Assembly: GCF_036227565.1 (NCBI RefSeq)
Contig: NZ_CP109460.1
Coordinates: 7,440,001 to 7,504,000, forward strand
Direction: 5' to 3'
DNA from: Streptomyces sp. NBC_01454
GTDB taxonomy: Bacteria; Actinomycetota; Actinomycetes; Streptomycetales; Streptomycetaceae
DNA length: 64,000 nt
Numbering within the stretch: the stretch's first letter is position 1; each line of letters opens with the position of its first letter. The position numbers and the translations under genes were made by a program. Positions 35,819 through 44,494 of this stretch are shown in pieces. Below the pieces are notes generated by a model, which was not told where the DNA came from, ran no database searches, and was given only the letters and a program-made list of their open reading frames with translations.

Positions 35819-38326
35819 ATGCCACCCAGTGGTTCGGAGACGAGTGTGCAGCCGTTGGGTACGGTGCGCCCCGGTGGTGCCCCGGAGCGTGACGATGCTC
35901 TGCTCGGTGCCGTTGCCAGAGCTGTCGAGGTGACCGGGGCGCATGCGGGAAGCGTGTTCCTGATCTCGCCGGACCGTCGTTCGCTGGTGCTCAGTGCGGT
36001 GTCCGGGACGCCGCCCTCGCTGCTCGGTGGCTGGCGGCGGATTCCGGTGAGCAGTGCCATCCCGGTGGCGGTGGCGTACCGGTCCGGGCGGACGGTCCAT
36101 CTGGCCGGAGCCGAGGAGACCATGCGGCGGTTTCCGCAGCTCGCCATGGCGTTGCCCTACTCGTTCGGATCCGCTTCCGTGCAGGTGAGAGCGGGTGATT
36201 CGGTCTTCGGGTCGATGGCCGTGGTGTGGGCGGCCGGACCCGACACGGAAGGGCTGTCGAAAGCCCAGCGGCGTCGGCTGCGTGCCACGGCCGACCGCCT
36301 CGGTGCCTCGCTCGCCGAGCTGCGCGCACGCGGCGCGCTGGGCGAGAGCGACGCGGGAGCCGCCCCGGTGGTGGTCCCGGCGCGGCCCGCCCCCGCTGTA
36401 CGGGTGGGGCTCTTCGACTGGGACCTCGACAGCGGGGCCCTCGTGGCGGACGACGAACTCTGCGCGATCTTCGGCATCGCCCCCGCCGAGTTCGACGGGC
36501 AGGCGGCCACCCTGGCCGCCAAGATCGACGACGCGGGCCTGCCCGGGCTGCGGTCCGCCGCCCGTACCGCGGTCGAGGAGGGCCATGTCCTGGCGCACGC
36601 CCTGCGGATACGGGACGGCAGCGGTCACCGCACCGTCGAGTTGTGGGGCCGGGTGCCGGACGCTCCCGACGACCGGCGCACACGCGCGCACCTGATGGGC
36701 GCCGTCCTCGACGCCGGAGCCGGAATGGCCGCCGTCGAGGCGATCGAACGGCTCGCGGACGGCTTCTTCGCCCTCGCCCCGGACGGGCGTGTCACCTACG
36801 CCAACCACGGCCTGGAGCAGCTGCTGCGGGTCCGGCACGACGACCTGCTCGGCCGGCGCCCCTGGGACGTCCTGCCGTGGCTGGCCGACCCCGCCTACGA
36901 GGACCGGTACCGGGCCACCATGGTCTCCCAGCAGCCCGTCTCCTTCCTCGCCCGCCGGCCGCCCGACCAGTGGCTGGTGTTCTCCCTCCACCCGGGCTCG
37001 CGCGGCATGACGGGCTGGGCGGCCCGCGTCACGGGGCCGGTCCCGGCCGATGCCGAACCGGGGTCGGCGGTCGCCGAGGAAGCGGCGGTCGGCGCGCCGT
37101 CGCCGCCCGCCCCTCGCCTGGGCACTCTCTACCGGGTGCTCCAGCTCGGCAGTGCGCTGACCGAGGCGGTCACCGCCCACGAGGTGTGTGATGTCGTCGC
37201 CGAACAGCTCCTGCCCGCTTTCGGCGGCCAGCGGATGGCGCTGTACCTCGTGACCGAGCGCCGCTGGCAGCTGCTGTCGCAGCGCGGCTACCCCACGGGC
37301 TTTCTCGACCGGTTCGAGGGCTCGCCGCTCCGTCCCGGCGTGCCGGTGTCGGATGCGCTGCTCGCCGGGGCCCCGCTGTTCATCGAGTCACGGCAGGAGT
37401 TCGCGCGGGCCTATCCCGGGCTCCATCCGAGCGCCTCCCTTTCCTGGGCGTTCCTGCCGCTCATCGCCTCCAGCCGCCCCGTCGGCGCCTGCGTCCTCGG
37501 CTTCGACGACGCCCACCGGTTCCCGGACGGCGAGCGGGACCTCCTCACCGCGTTGGGCGGGGTGATCGGCCATGCGCTGCAACGCGCCAGGCTCTATGAC
37601 GCCGAATTCGCCGTCGCGCACGGCCTGCAGGACGCCCTGCTCCCGCACCGGCTGCCCACGCTGTCCGACGTCCGGGTCGCCGGCCGCTATCTCCCGGGGA
37701 CGCGCGGCATGGACATCGGCGGCGACTGGTACGACGTCATCCCCACCCGTGACGGGGTCGCGCTCATCGTCGGGGACGTCGAGGGGCACAACGTCGCCGC
37801 CGCGGCCGTCATGGGGCAACTGCGCAGCGCGGTACGGGCGTTCGCCACTGCGGGCCAGCAGCCGGGTGAGGTGATCTCCCGGACCAACCGGCTGCTTCTC
37901 GACCTGGACCCCGGGCCTCTCGCCAGCTGCTGCTACGTCCGCCTCGACGCCGGCTCAGGGGCCGCCCGCCTGGTCCTCGCGGGACACTGCCCGCCGCTCT
38001 TGCGCCGGCCCGGCGGAGATACCGAGGCGCTGGACCTGCCGTGCGGACCGCTGCTCGGGGTGGCGGAGACGGCCGGCTACCCGGAATGCGCACTGCACTT
38101 GCCGCCCGGCTCGATCGTGGCGCTGTACACGGACGGGCTGGTGGAGCGGCGCGGGTCGGACATCACCGCCGGCATCGACCGGCTGCGCACCACGCTGGCC
38201 CATGCGCGCGCGGATTCCCTGGAGGAGCTGGCCGACCGTCTTCTGCGGGATGCCCGGCGGTCCCCGCACCGGACGGACGACATCGCGCTGCTGCTCAGCC
38301 AGTACGCCCCTGCCTCGGGCCGCTGA
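35819..38326 (+). CDS. GAF/PAS sensor with SpoIIE (PP2C) phosphatase domain
   Basis: An 835-residue multidomain protein. An N-terminal GAF-like domain covers about residues 25-165, then two PAS-like domains (about 195-300, VGLFDWDLDSGALVADDELC; about 305-400, LADGFFALAPDGRVTYANHG). A GAF domain (about 435-590) and the SpoIIE phosphatase (about 600-830) follow, the last with GGDWYDV near 634, VGDVEGHN and ALYTDGLVERRG as metal-binding Asp motifs. Such proteins dephosphorylate anti-anti-sigma partners in partner-switching control of sigma factors. No anti-sigma kinase domain or gene is adjacent, so its partner is elsewhere. GGAAGG precedes the start. Confidence 0.92.
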   Translation: MPPSGSETSVQPLGTVRPGGAPERDDALLGAVARAVEVTGAHAGSVFLISPDRRSLVLSAVSGTPPSLLGGWRRIPVSSAIPVAVAYRSGRTVHLAGAEETMRRFPQLAMALPYSFGSASVQVRAGDSVFGSMAVVWAAGPDTEGLSKAQRRRLRATADRLGASLAELRARGALGESDAGAAPVVVPARPAPAVRVGLFDWDLDSGALVADDELCAIFGIAPAEFDGQAATLAAKIDDAGLPGLRSAARTAVEEGHVLAHALRIRDGSGHRTVELWGRVPDAPDDRRTRAHLMGAVLDAGAGMAAVEAIERLADGFFALAPDGRVTYANHGLEQLLRVRHDDLLGRRPWDVLPWLADPAYEDRYRATMVSQQPVSFLARRPPDQWLVFSLHPGSRGMTGWAARVTGPVPADAEPGSAVAEEAAVGAPSPPAPRLGTLYRVLQLGSALTEAVTAHEVCDVVAEQLLPAFGGQRMALYLVTERRWQLLSQRGYPTGFLDRFEGSPLRPGVPVSDALLAGAPLFIESRQEFARAYPGLHPSASLSWAFLPLIASSRPVGACVLGFDDAHRFPDGERDLLTALGGVIGHALQRARLYDAEFAVAHGLQDALLPHRLPTLSDVRVAGRYLPGTRGMDIGGDWYDVIPTRDGVALIVGDVEGHNVAAAAVMGQLRSAVRAFATAGQQPGEVISRTNRLLLDLDPGPLASCCYVRLDAGSGAARLVLAGHCPPLLRRPGGDTEALDLPCGPLLGVAETAGYPECALHLPPGSIVALYTDGLVERRGSDITAGIDRLRTTLAHARADSLEELADRLLRDARRSPHRTDDIALLLSQYAPASGR

Positions 38327-38494
38327 GCGGCGCAGCGGGCGCCGGGGCTTCCCGCGGCCCCTTCACTGCGTGACAGCCACTTCACCATGTGTGCCGGAAA
38401 CGTCCGAATAGCGGGCGTTCACGTCCTGTGGGTTCCGTGCCCCTTCACACTCTTGGGGCTCACCGAACGTCTCACGTAATGAACAGGCACGACC

Positions 38495-39907
38495 ATGAGT
38501 CGGACACACACCCCGTCACCCCAGGGCGCCCCGCAGGCCGTGCAGAACGGCGAAGCCGTGCTGTCGCACGGCCTCAAGCAGCGCCATCTGTCAATGATCG
38601 CGCTCGGCGGGGTCATCGGCGCGGGCCTCTTCGTGGGCTCCGGCGTCGGCATCGCCGCGGCCGGGCCGGCCATCGTCCTCCTCTTCGTGGGTACCGGCGC
38701 GCTGGTCATGCTGATCATGCGGATGCTCGGCGAGATGTCCGCGGCCCGGCCCTCCACCGGCTCGTTCTCGGTGCATGCCGAGGACGAACTCGGCTCGTGG
38801 GCCGGGGCCACCTCGGGCTGGATGTACTGGCTGATGCTCTGCGCCGGCGTGGCAGCCGAGGCCACCGCGGCCGGCACGATCATGCACGGCTGGGTGCCGT
38901 TCCTCCCCGCCTACGGCTGGGTGGCGATCTTCATGGTGTTCTTCTGCGCCAGCAATCTGACCGCGGTCAAGAACTTCGGCGAGTTCGAGTTCTGGTTCTC
39001 CGCCGTCAAGGTCACCGCGATCGTCGCCTTCCTGGTGCTGGGCGTGCTCGGCATCCTCGGGGTGTTCGGCGACGCACCCGGCACCAGCCATCTCACCGGC
39101 CACGGCGGCTTCTTCCCGACCGGTGCCGCCGGACTCGCCGCCGGGCTGCTGACCACCATTTCCGGGTTCGCCGGTCTGGAGACCGTCACCATCGCGGCGG
39201 CCGAGTCCGACCACCCGAGCCGGAACGTGGCCCGCGCCGTGCGGACCGCCGTCTGGCGTATCGCCGTGTTCTACATCGGCTCCATGGCCGTGGTCGTCAC
39301 CCTGGTGCCGTGGAACAACCCGAAGGTCGCCACGGAGGGCCCCTACGTCACCGTGCTCGACCGGCTCGGCATCCCGGCCGCCGGCACGATCATGCAGATC
39401 GTGGTGCTGGTGGCGCTGCTCTCCGCGATGAACGCCAACATCTACGGCTCGTCGCGGATGGCGTTCTCCCTCGTCAGCCGCGGCCAGGGGCCGCGCCTCC
39501 TGAGCCGGGTCACCCGGGGCGTGCCGGCGGCCGCCGTGCTGGCGTCCTGTGTGTTCGGCTTCGCGGCCGTCATCGCCGGCATCATCTGGCCGACCACGGT
39601 GTTCGCCTGGCTGCTGAACATCGCGGGCTGCTCGGTGCTGGTCGTCTGGTCCATCGTCTGCCTCACCCAGCTGAAGATGCGCCGCCGTCTGGAGCTCGAG
39701 CAACCCGAGCTGCTCTCGGTGCGGATGTGGGGCTTCCCGTATCTGACCTGGCTGGCGCTGGCCGCCATCCTCGGCGTCTTCGCCGTCATGTCCGCCGGCA
39801 CCGAGGGCCGTCAGCAGCTCGCCGGCACGGCCGTCGTGGCAGCGGCGCTGGCCGCCGCGGGCCATCTCAAGCAGCGCCGCGACCGGCGGGCCGCCGGCAC
39901 GGTCTGA
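38495..39907 (+). CDS. Amino-acid permease (APC superfamily, GABA-permease-like)
   Basis: A 470-residue transporter with about 12 membrane helices. LSMIALGGVIGAGLFVGSGV is the unwound first helix of the family, and STGSFSVHAEDELGSWAGAT and GLETVTIAAAESDHPSRN are further family regions. It resembles GabP/AroP-type amino acid:H+ symporters. The substrate is not decidable. It stands alone between the phosphatase and hydrolase genes. Confidence 0.9.
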   Translation: MSRTHTPSPQGAPQAVQNGEAVLSHGLKQRHLSMIALGGVIGAGLFVGSGVGIAAAGPAIVLLFVGTGALVMLIMRMLGEMSAARPSTGSFSVHAEDELGSWAGATSGWMYWLMLCAGVAAEATAAGTIMHGWVPFLPAYGWVAIFMVFFCASNLTAVKNFGEFEFWFSAVKVTAIVAFLVLGVLGILGVFGDAPGTSHLTGHGGFFPTGAAGLAAGLLTTISGFAGLETVTIAAAESDHPSRNVARAVRTAVWRIAVFYIGSMAVVVTLVPWNNPKVATEGPYVTVLDRLGIPAAGTIMQIVVLVALLSAMNANIYGSSRMAFSLVSRGQGPRLLSRVTRGVPAAAVLASCVFGFAAVIAGIIWPTTVFAWLLNIAGCSVLVVWSIVCLTQLKMRRRLELEQPELLSVRMWGFPYLTWLALAAILGVFAVMSAGTEGRQQLAGTAVVAAALAAAGHLKQRRDRRAAGTV

Positions 39908-40091
39908 GCCGCCTCACGCATCGCCTCCTGAACAGGGGGCAGCACGACGGGCGGTGGGGGTGACGCGGGCCCGGCCGAGGCCGGGTGCGCGCACCTGGGC
40001 AGGGGCCGCGGCGGGACCCGGCGGTGAGGCGCTCCGCTCCCGTGGCTCCTCTCGTCGCCACCAACGAGGGTGACTGCAGGGGGAGCAGACT

Positions 40092-40871
40092 GTGCGTACC
40101 GCCACTGTGACGGCCGACGGCGACCGGATCCGCTGGGTGGAGTTCCCGGGACGGGAGCCGTCCCGCGTCTATGTGCACGGCCTGGGGGCGACCTCGCCGG
40201 CCTACTTCGCCGAGATTGCGGTCCACCCTGCGCTGGCCGGCCACCGTTCGCTGCTGATCGACCTGCTCGGGCACGGCCTCAGCGACCGGCCGACGGGCTT
40301 CGACCACACCCTGGAAGCGCACGCCGACGCCCTCGCCGCGGCCCTCGTTGCGGCGGGCGTCACCGGTGCCGAGCTGATCGCGCACAGCATGGGCGGTTCC
40401 GTGGCGATCGTCCTGGCCGCCCGCCACCCCCACCTGGTCTCCCGCCTGGTCCTGGTCGACGCCAACCTCGACCCGATCCCGCGTACCCCCGGCTCCGGCG
40501 GCAGCAGCGGTATCGCCGCGTACTCCGAGCCGGAGTTCCTGGCCGGCGGCTGGGAAGAGGTCCGTGACCGGGTCGGCCCCCACTGGTGGTCCACGATGCG
40601 CCTCGCCGGCCGGGAAGCCCTGCACCGCAGCGCCACCCACCTCATCCGCGGGACCGTTCCCACCCTGCGCGAACTCCTGCTGGACCTCACGATTCCGCGC
40701 AGCTTCCTGCTGCCCGAGGCCGACGGTCCGCTCCCGGGCGCCGACGCGCTCACCGCAGCAGGCGTGTCCGTCGTCGCGGTCCCGGACTGCGGGCACAACA
40801 TCATGCTGGACAACCCGCAGGCCTTCGTACGCGCCACCGCGGCGGCGCTCGCGGACCACACCCGGCCATGA
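40092..40871 (+). CDS. Alpha/beta-hydrolase
   Basis: A 259-residue alpha/beta-hydrolase fold enzyme. It has the oxyanion HG motif VYVHGLGATSP, the nucleophile S99 in AHSMGGS, and the catalytic His in PDCGHNIMLDNP near the end. The GTG start follows GGGGGAGC. It could be an esterase or a C-C bond hydrolase; the substrate is unknown. Confidence 0.88.
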   Translation: MRTATVTADGDRIRWVEFPGREPSRVYVHGLGATSPAYFAEIAVHPALAGHRSLLIDLLGHGLSDRPTGFDHTLEAHADALAAALVAAGVTGAELIAHSMGGSVAIVLAARHPHLVSRLVLVDANLDPIPRTPGSGGSSGIAAYSEPEFLAGGWEEVRDRVGPHWWSTMRLAGREALHRSATHLIRGTVPTLRELLLDLTIPRSFLLPEADGPLPGADALTAAGVSVVAVPDCGHNIMLDNPQAFVRATAAALADHTRP

Positions 40872-40914
40872 CCCGGCCTGCGGGCACGTAGGGGCGTGAT
40901 GTGGGGTCCGGGCC

Positions 40915-41634
40915 TCACGTCCGAGCCGCGGCGAGGACCGCACCGAGTGCGGCGGCGGCGTCGAGGAGGGCACGGGAGCGAGCCGCGACGCTCGCGTCCC
41001 GGGCCGCGAGTGCGGCTGCGATGTCGTCCGACCGCTGCCCGCGCCGCAGTGCGGGCAGCAACGTCCGGAGCGCGTCGATGCGGTAGCCGGCGGTGCGTAG
41101 TTGGTGGACGATCCGGGCGTCCCGGGCGTGGGCGGGGGAATAGCGTCGCGTGCCGTGCGCCGAGCGCCGGTCGGGGACGACGAGGCCCTCGGCGTCCCAG
41201 TGCCGCAGTGTCGAGGGACGCACTCCCAGCGCGGCGGCAAGTTCGGCGACGCTCATCGCATCCGAGGGGCGTACGTCTCCGAGCGGTTCGGCGGAGATCG
41301 CCGCGGCGGCCTCCCTGGCGAGTGCGAGGTCCGTCCGCTCGCGGTGGAGCCGGGCGTGTGCCGCGTCAAGGAGGGCGAGAGCCTCCGGGACCGGGCAGGT
41401 ATGGACGGCGCGAACGATCCGCTTGGCCTCCACCGGGCCCGTGCCGGCCGCGAGGGCCCGGTAGGCGAGCGCGGACTGCAGGTGGAGCTCTCCGTAGCGC
41501 CGGTAGCCCGCGGCGGTGCGCGTCGCCGGCGGCAGCACACCGTCGCGTTCGAGATTGCGCACCTGTTGAACGGAGTACCCGGCACGTCGCGCGACATCGA
41601 CGGTCCGCATCACCACCGACTTGAGGGTGGACAC
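40915..41634 (-). CDS. Double MerR-type regulator
   Basis: A 239-residue protein with two MerR winged-helix domains in one chain. The first (about residues 10-75) has TVDVARRAGYSVQQVRNLER and AAGYRRY. The second (about 127-195) has MSVAELAAALGVRPSTLRHW and GTRRYSP. A helical linker separates them. GTG 41634 was chosen for the GGAGGAG site 6 bases upstream. It is convergent with the hydrolase and divergent from the DUF6194 gene, whose expression it may control. Most MerR proteins dimerise one domain each; this one carries both. Confidence 0.85.
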   Translation of the reverse strand: MSTLKSVVMRTVDVARRAGYSVQQVRNLERDGVLPPATRTAAGYRRYGELHLQSALAYRALAAGTGPVEAKRIVRAVHTCPVPEALALLDAAHARLHRERTDLALAREAAAAISAEPLGDVRPSDAMSVAELAAALGVRPSTLRHWDAEGLVVPDRRSAHGTRRYSPAHARDARIVHQLRTAGYRIDALRTLLPALRRGQRSDDIAAALAARDASVAARSRALLDAAAALGAVLAAART

Positions 41635-41697
41635 CGCAGACTCCTCCCTCTTCCGGCGTGAAGTCTCCACAAGCACCTTAAGGAAACACTTGAGCAC
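41635..41697. promoter_or_regulatory. Short divergent regulatory gap, MerR / DUF6194
   Basis: The 63-base gap between two divergent starts contains CCTTAAGG (41676-41683) flanked by CAAG on the left and CTTG on the right. This is a likely binding area for the double MerR protein. No certain promoter boxes. Confidence 0.4.
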
Positions 41698-42174
41698 ATG
41701 ACCATCGACGAGATCATCAGCTTCGTGGAAGACCTCGGTGGGGTCCTGGCCGTCACACCGGGACCCGACGACGGCTCACCGGAGATCAGTTGGGGGGACA
41801 CCTTCTTCTTCTCCGCTCCCGACGGTGTCGTGCCGGCAGCGACCCAACCGTTCGCGACGATCGTGACGAAGAACTACCCGGGCGACGGGAGGTCGCGCCT
41901 GGACCGCCCCGACACGTTCCGCGTCAATGTCGCCGCCGGGAAGGAGTCCTTCCGCCACTGGACCGGCCACGCGCCATGTGAACCGGCGGCCGACGAGGAC
42001 CCCGGCGTCATCGATACCGTGCTGGCCCACCCCGTCTACGGCTGCGCCGGGTGGCTCGCCGTGGTGAATCCGGGCCCGCGCACCGCCACGGCGCTCCGCG
42101 ACCTGCTCCGCACCGCCCATCACCTCGCCCTTGCCCGTCACGACCGACGGCACGGGGCGGCGACGAACGGCTGA
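41698..42174 (+). CDS. DUF6194-family protein
   Basis: A 158-residue soluble protein. MTIDEIISFVEDLGGVLAVT at the start, SWGDTFFFSAPDG, FATIVTKNYPGD, FRVNVAAGKESF and HPVYGCAGWLAVVNPGP are the conserved blocks of the DUF6194 group; function is unknown. It is divergent from the double MerR regulator, so probably under its control. Confidence 0.8.
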   Translation: MTIDEIISFVEDLGGVLAVTPGPDDGSPEISWGDTFFFSAPDGVVPAATQPFATIVTKNYPGDGRSRLDRPDTFRVNVAAGKESFRHWTGHAPCEPAADEDPGVIDTVLAHPVYGCAGWLAVVNPGPRTATALRDLLRTAHHLALARHDRRHGAATNG

Positions 42175-42275
42175 ACCGACCACCCCCGAGGAGAGCGAAG
42201 AGATGACCGTCGGCGGCCGGGGCATACTGGCCGGCCGGGCTATTCGATCAATGCGAGAAGGACCGACACGTTCTC

Positions 42276-42884
42276 ATGAGCCGTTTGTTTTCCCAGGGTG
42301 AAGTGATCGTCCGACGAGAGATCCTCGACGGCCGGGAGTGGATCGTCTATCCCGTACAGGTGGCCGCGGACGACGGGGTCACCCTCGCCACGTACCTGCA
42401 CAAGGGGACGCAACTGACGTTCGGCAGCGGGGACTTCCGTTGGGGCATCCATCCGTGGGCGGCCTTCGAGCCGTACTGGCAGTCCGACGGAGTGCTGCAG
42501 TTGCAGCGTGCCGGGGACGGGTATGCCGTCTGGGCTCGCTGGTCGGGGACCGCCTTCGACGGGTGGTACGTGAACTTCCAGGAACCGATGCGGCGTACCG
42601 AAGCGGGCTACGACACCCTGGATCAGGAACTGGATCTGTGGATACCGGGCGACGGCTCCCCGTATCGCTGGAAGGACGTGGCGGACTTCGAGGAGCGCGA
42701 GCGCAGCGGGGGCTTCACCGCGGAGGAGGCGGCTTCGGTCCGGGCGGCGGCCCGGGAGGTCGAGGCGCTGATCGCCTCCGGGGACTGCTGGTGGGAGGAG
42801 TGGCGGGGCTGGAACAAGCCCGCCGGATGGGACGTACCTGCCCCGGTGGCGGTGGGTGAGGTCCAGTCACCGGCCCACGGGTGA
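42276..42884 (+). CDS. DUF402 (FomD/Ntdp-like) protein
   Basis: A 202-residue protein with the DUF402 beta-barrel fold. VIVRREILDGREWIVYPVQV is the start of the barrel, followed by WYVNFQEPMRRTEAGYDTLD, then QELDLWIPGDG with the metal-binding acidic residues, and DVADFEERERSGGFT. Family members hydrolyse nucleoside di/triphosphates or nucleotidyl phosphonates (FomD). The substrate here is unknown. A GTG nine codons in is a possible alternative start. Confidence 0.83.
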   Translation: MSRLFSQGEVIVRREILDGREWIVYPVQVAADDGVTLATYLHKGTQLTFGSGDFRWGIHPWAAFEPYWQSDGVLQLQRAGDGYAVWARWSGTAFDGWYVNFQEPMRRTEAGYDTLDQELDLWIPGDGSPYRWKDVADFEERERSGGFTAEEAASVRAAAREVEALIASGDCWWEEWRGWNKPAGWDVPAPVAVGEVQSPAHG

Positions 42885-42928
42885 GGGGCTGTTGGACCTG
42901 AGGCGCCCTGCCGTGAGGGGCCCTGCCT

Positions 42929-42962
42929 GAGGGGCCCGGCTCGCTCATGAGCCGGGCCCCTC
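42929..42962. terminator. Convergent hairpin terminator
   Basis: A perfect 13-bp stem (42929-42941 with 42950-42962) and an 8-base loop separate the convergent DUF402 and aspartase genes. Confidence 0.85.
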
Positions 42963-42996
42963 ACGTTCACGGCGGGCAGGACCTTGCCCGTCCCCG

Positions 42997-44427
42997 CTAT
43001 GCCGTGGCGGCGGACGTGCCGGACGCCCCGGTTCCCGCGATTTCCTCCGGCCGCAGCAGGGCCGCGAGCCGGTCGGCCGGGAGCAGGCCCTGCTCCAGGA
43101 CCAGTTCGGCGACGCCGCGGCCGGTGGCGAGGGCCTCCTTGGCGATGGCGGTGGCGGCGGTGTAGCCGATGTGCGGGTTGAGGGCGGTGACCAGGCCGAT
43201 GGAGTTCTGCACACTCGCGAGCAGCGTCTCGGTGTTGGCGGTGATGCCCGTCACGCAGCGCTCGGCGAGGGTGCGGCAGGCGGCTCCGAGATGGGTGATG
43301 CTCTCCGAGAGGGAGTGCAGGATGACCGGCTCGAACGCGTTGAGCTGGAGCTGGCCCGCCTCGGCGGCCATGGTGATGGTGACGTCGTTGCCGATGACCT
43401 CGAAGGCGACCTGGTTGACGACCTCCGGGATCACCGGGTTGACCTTCCCGGGCATGATGCTCGAACCGGCCTGTACCGGCGGCAGATTGATCTCCGCGAG
43501 GCCCGCGCGCGGCCCGGAGGAAAGCAGCCGCAGGTCGTTGCAGCTCTTGGAGAGCTTGACGGCGATGCGCTTGAGGACACCCGAGAGGTGGACGAAGGCG
43601 CCGCAGTCCTGGGTGGCCTCGACGAGGTTGGCGGCGGTGACCAGGGGCAGTCCGGTGAGGGTGGCCAGGTGGTCACGGGCCGCCTCGGCGTAGCCCTTGG
43701 GGGCGTTGAGACCGGTGCCGATGGCGGTGGCGCCGAGGTTGATCTCGTGGATGAGCAGGACGGCCTCCGCGAGCCGGCTCTGGTCCTCCTCCAGCATCAC
43801 CGCGTAGGCCGAGAACTCCTGGCCCAGGGTCATCGGCACCGCGTCCTGGAGCTGGGTGCGCCCCATCTTGAGGACGTCGCGGAACTCCTCGGCCTTGGCC
43901 GCGAAGGCCGCGCGCAGGAGGGCCATCGAGTCGAGCAGTTCCCGTACCGCGATGATCGTGGCGACGTTCACCGCCGTCGGGTAGACGTCGTTGGTCGACT
44001 GGCTGAGGTTGACGTGCTCATTGGGGTGCAGATGGCCGTAGTCACCCTTGTCGTGGCCGAGGATCTCCAGCGCCCGGTTGGCGATCACCTCGTTGGCGTT
44101 CATGTTCGTCGAGGTGCCGGCACCGCCCTGGATGACGTCGACGATGAACTGGTCGTGCAGCCGGCCACCGTCCCGGATCTCCCGGCAGGCGGCGGCGATG
44201 GCATCGGCCCGCTCCCGGTCCAGCAGTCCGAGGTCCTCGTTGGCCCGGGCCGCGGCTTCCTTGACGGCGGCGAGCGCGTTGATCAGATGCGGGTAGGCGG
44301 CGATCGGCGTACCGGTGATGGGGAAGTTCTCCCTGGCGCGCAGGGTGTGCACGCCCCAGTACGCCTCGGCCGGTATCTCGCGGTCGCCGAGGAGGTCGTG
44401 TTCGCGGCGGTGGCCGGCGGCAGTCAT
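42997..44427 (-). CDS. aspA: Aspartate ammonia-lyase (aspartase)
   Basis: A 476-residue member of the fumarase/aspartase superfamily. The signature GSSIMPGKVNP (about residue 321) carries the catalytic Ser loop, and GGAGTSTNMNANEVIANRA and HPNEHVNLSQSTNDVYPTA are the other active-site segments. It converts L-aspartate to fumarate and ammonia. It follows asparagine permease and asparaginase genes on the same strand, completing asparagine to fumarate. The short leader contains a long pyrimidine run in the mRNA (G-rich on the + strand). Confidence 0.93.
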   Translation of the reverse strand: MTAAGHRREHDLLGDREIPAEAYWGVHTLRARENFPITGTPIAAYPHLINALAAVKEAAARANEDLGLLDRERADAIAAACREIRDGGRLHDQFIVDVIQGGAGTSTNMNANEVIANRALEILGHDKGDYGHLHPNEHVNLSQSTNDVYPTAVNVATIIAVRELLDSMALLRAAFAAKAEEFRDVLKMGRTQLQDAVPMTLGQEFSAYAVMLEEDQSRLAEAVLLIHEINLGATAIGTGLNAPKGYAEAARDHLATLTGLPLVTAANLVEATQDCGAFVHLSGVLKRIAVKLSKSCNDLRLLSSGPRAGLAEINLPPVQAGSSIMPGKVNPVIPEVVNQVAFEVIGNDVTITMAAEAGQLQLNAFEPVILHSLSESITHLGAACRTLAERCVTGITANTETLLASVQNSIGLVTALNPHIGYTAATAIAKEALATGRGVAELVLEQGLLPADRLAALLRPEEIAGTGASGTSAATA

Positions 44428-44451
44428 GGTGCTGAGGGTCCTTTGTGCGGA

Positions 44452-44468
44452 GGGGAGGGAGGGAGGGG
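44452..44468 (+). other. G-quadruplex-forming motif upstream of aspartase
   Basis: GGGG-A-GGG-A-GGG-A-GGGG, four G-runs with single-base loops, lies on the template strand of the leftward aspA gene, 25 bases before its start. Short loops make this a strong quadruplex candidate. Confidence 0.75.
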
Positions 44469-44494
44469 AGAAAGAGGGGCAGAGGTGGGGGTGT

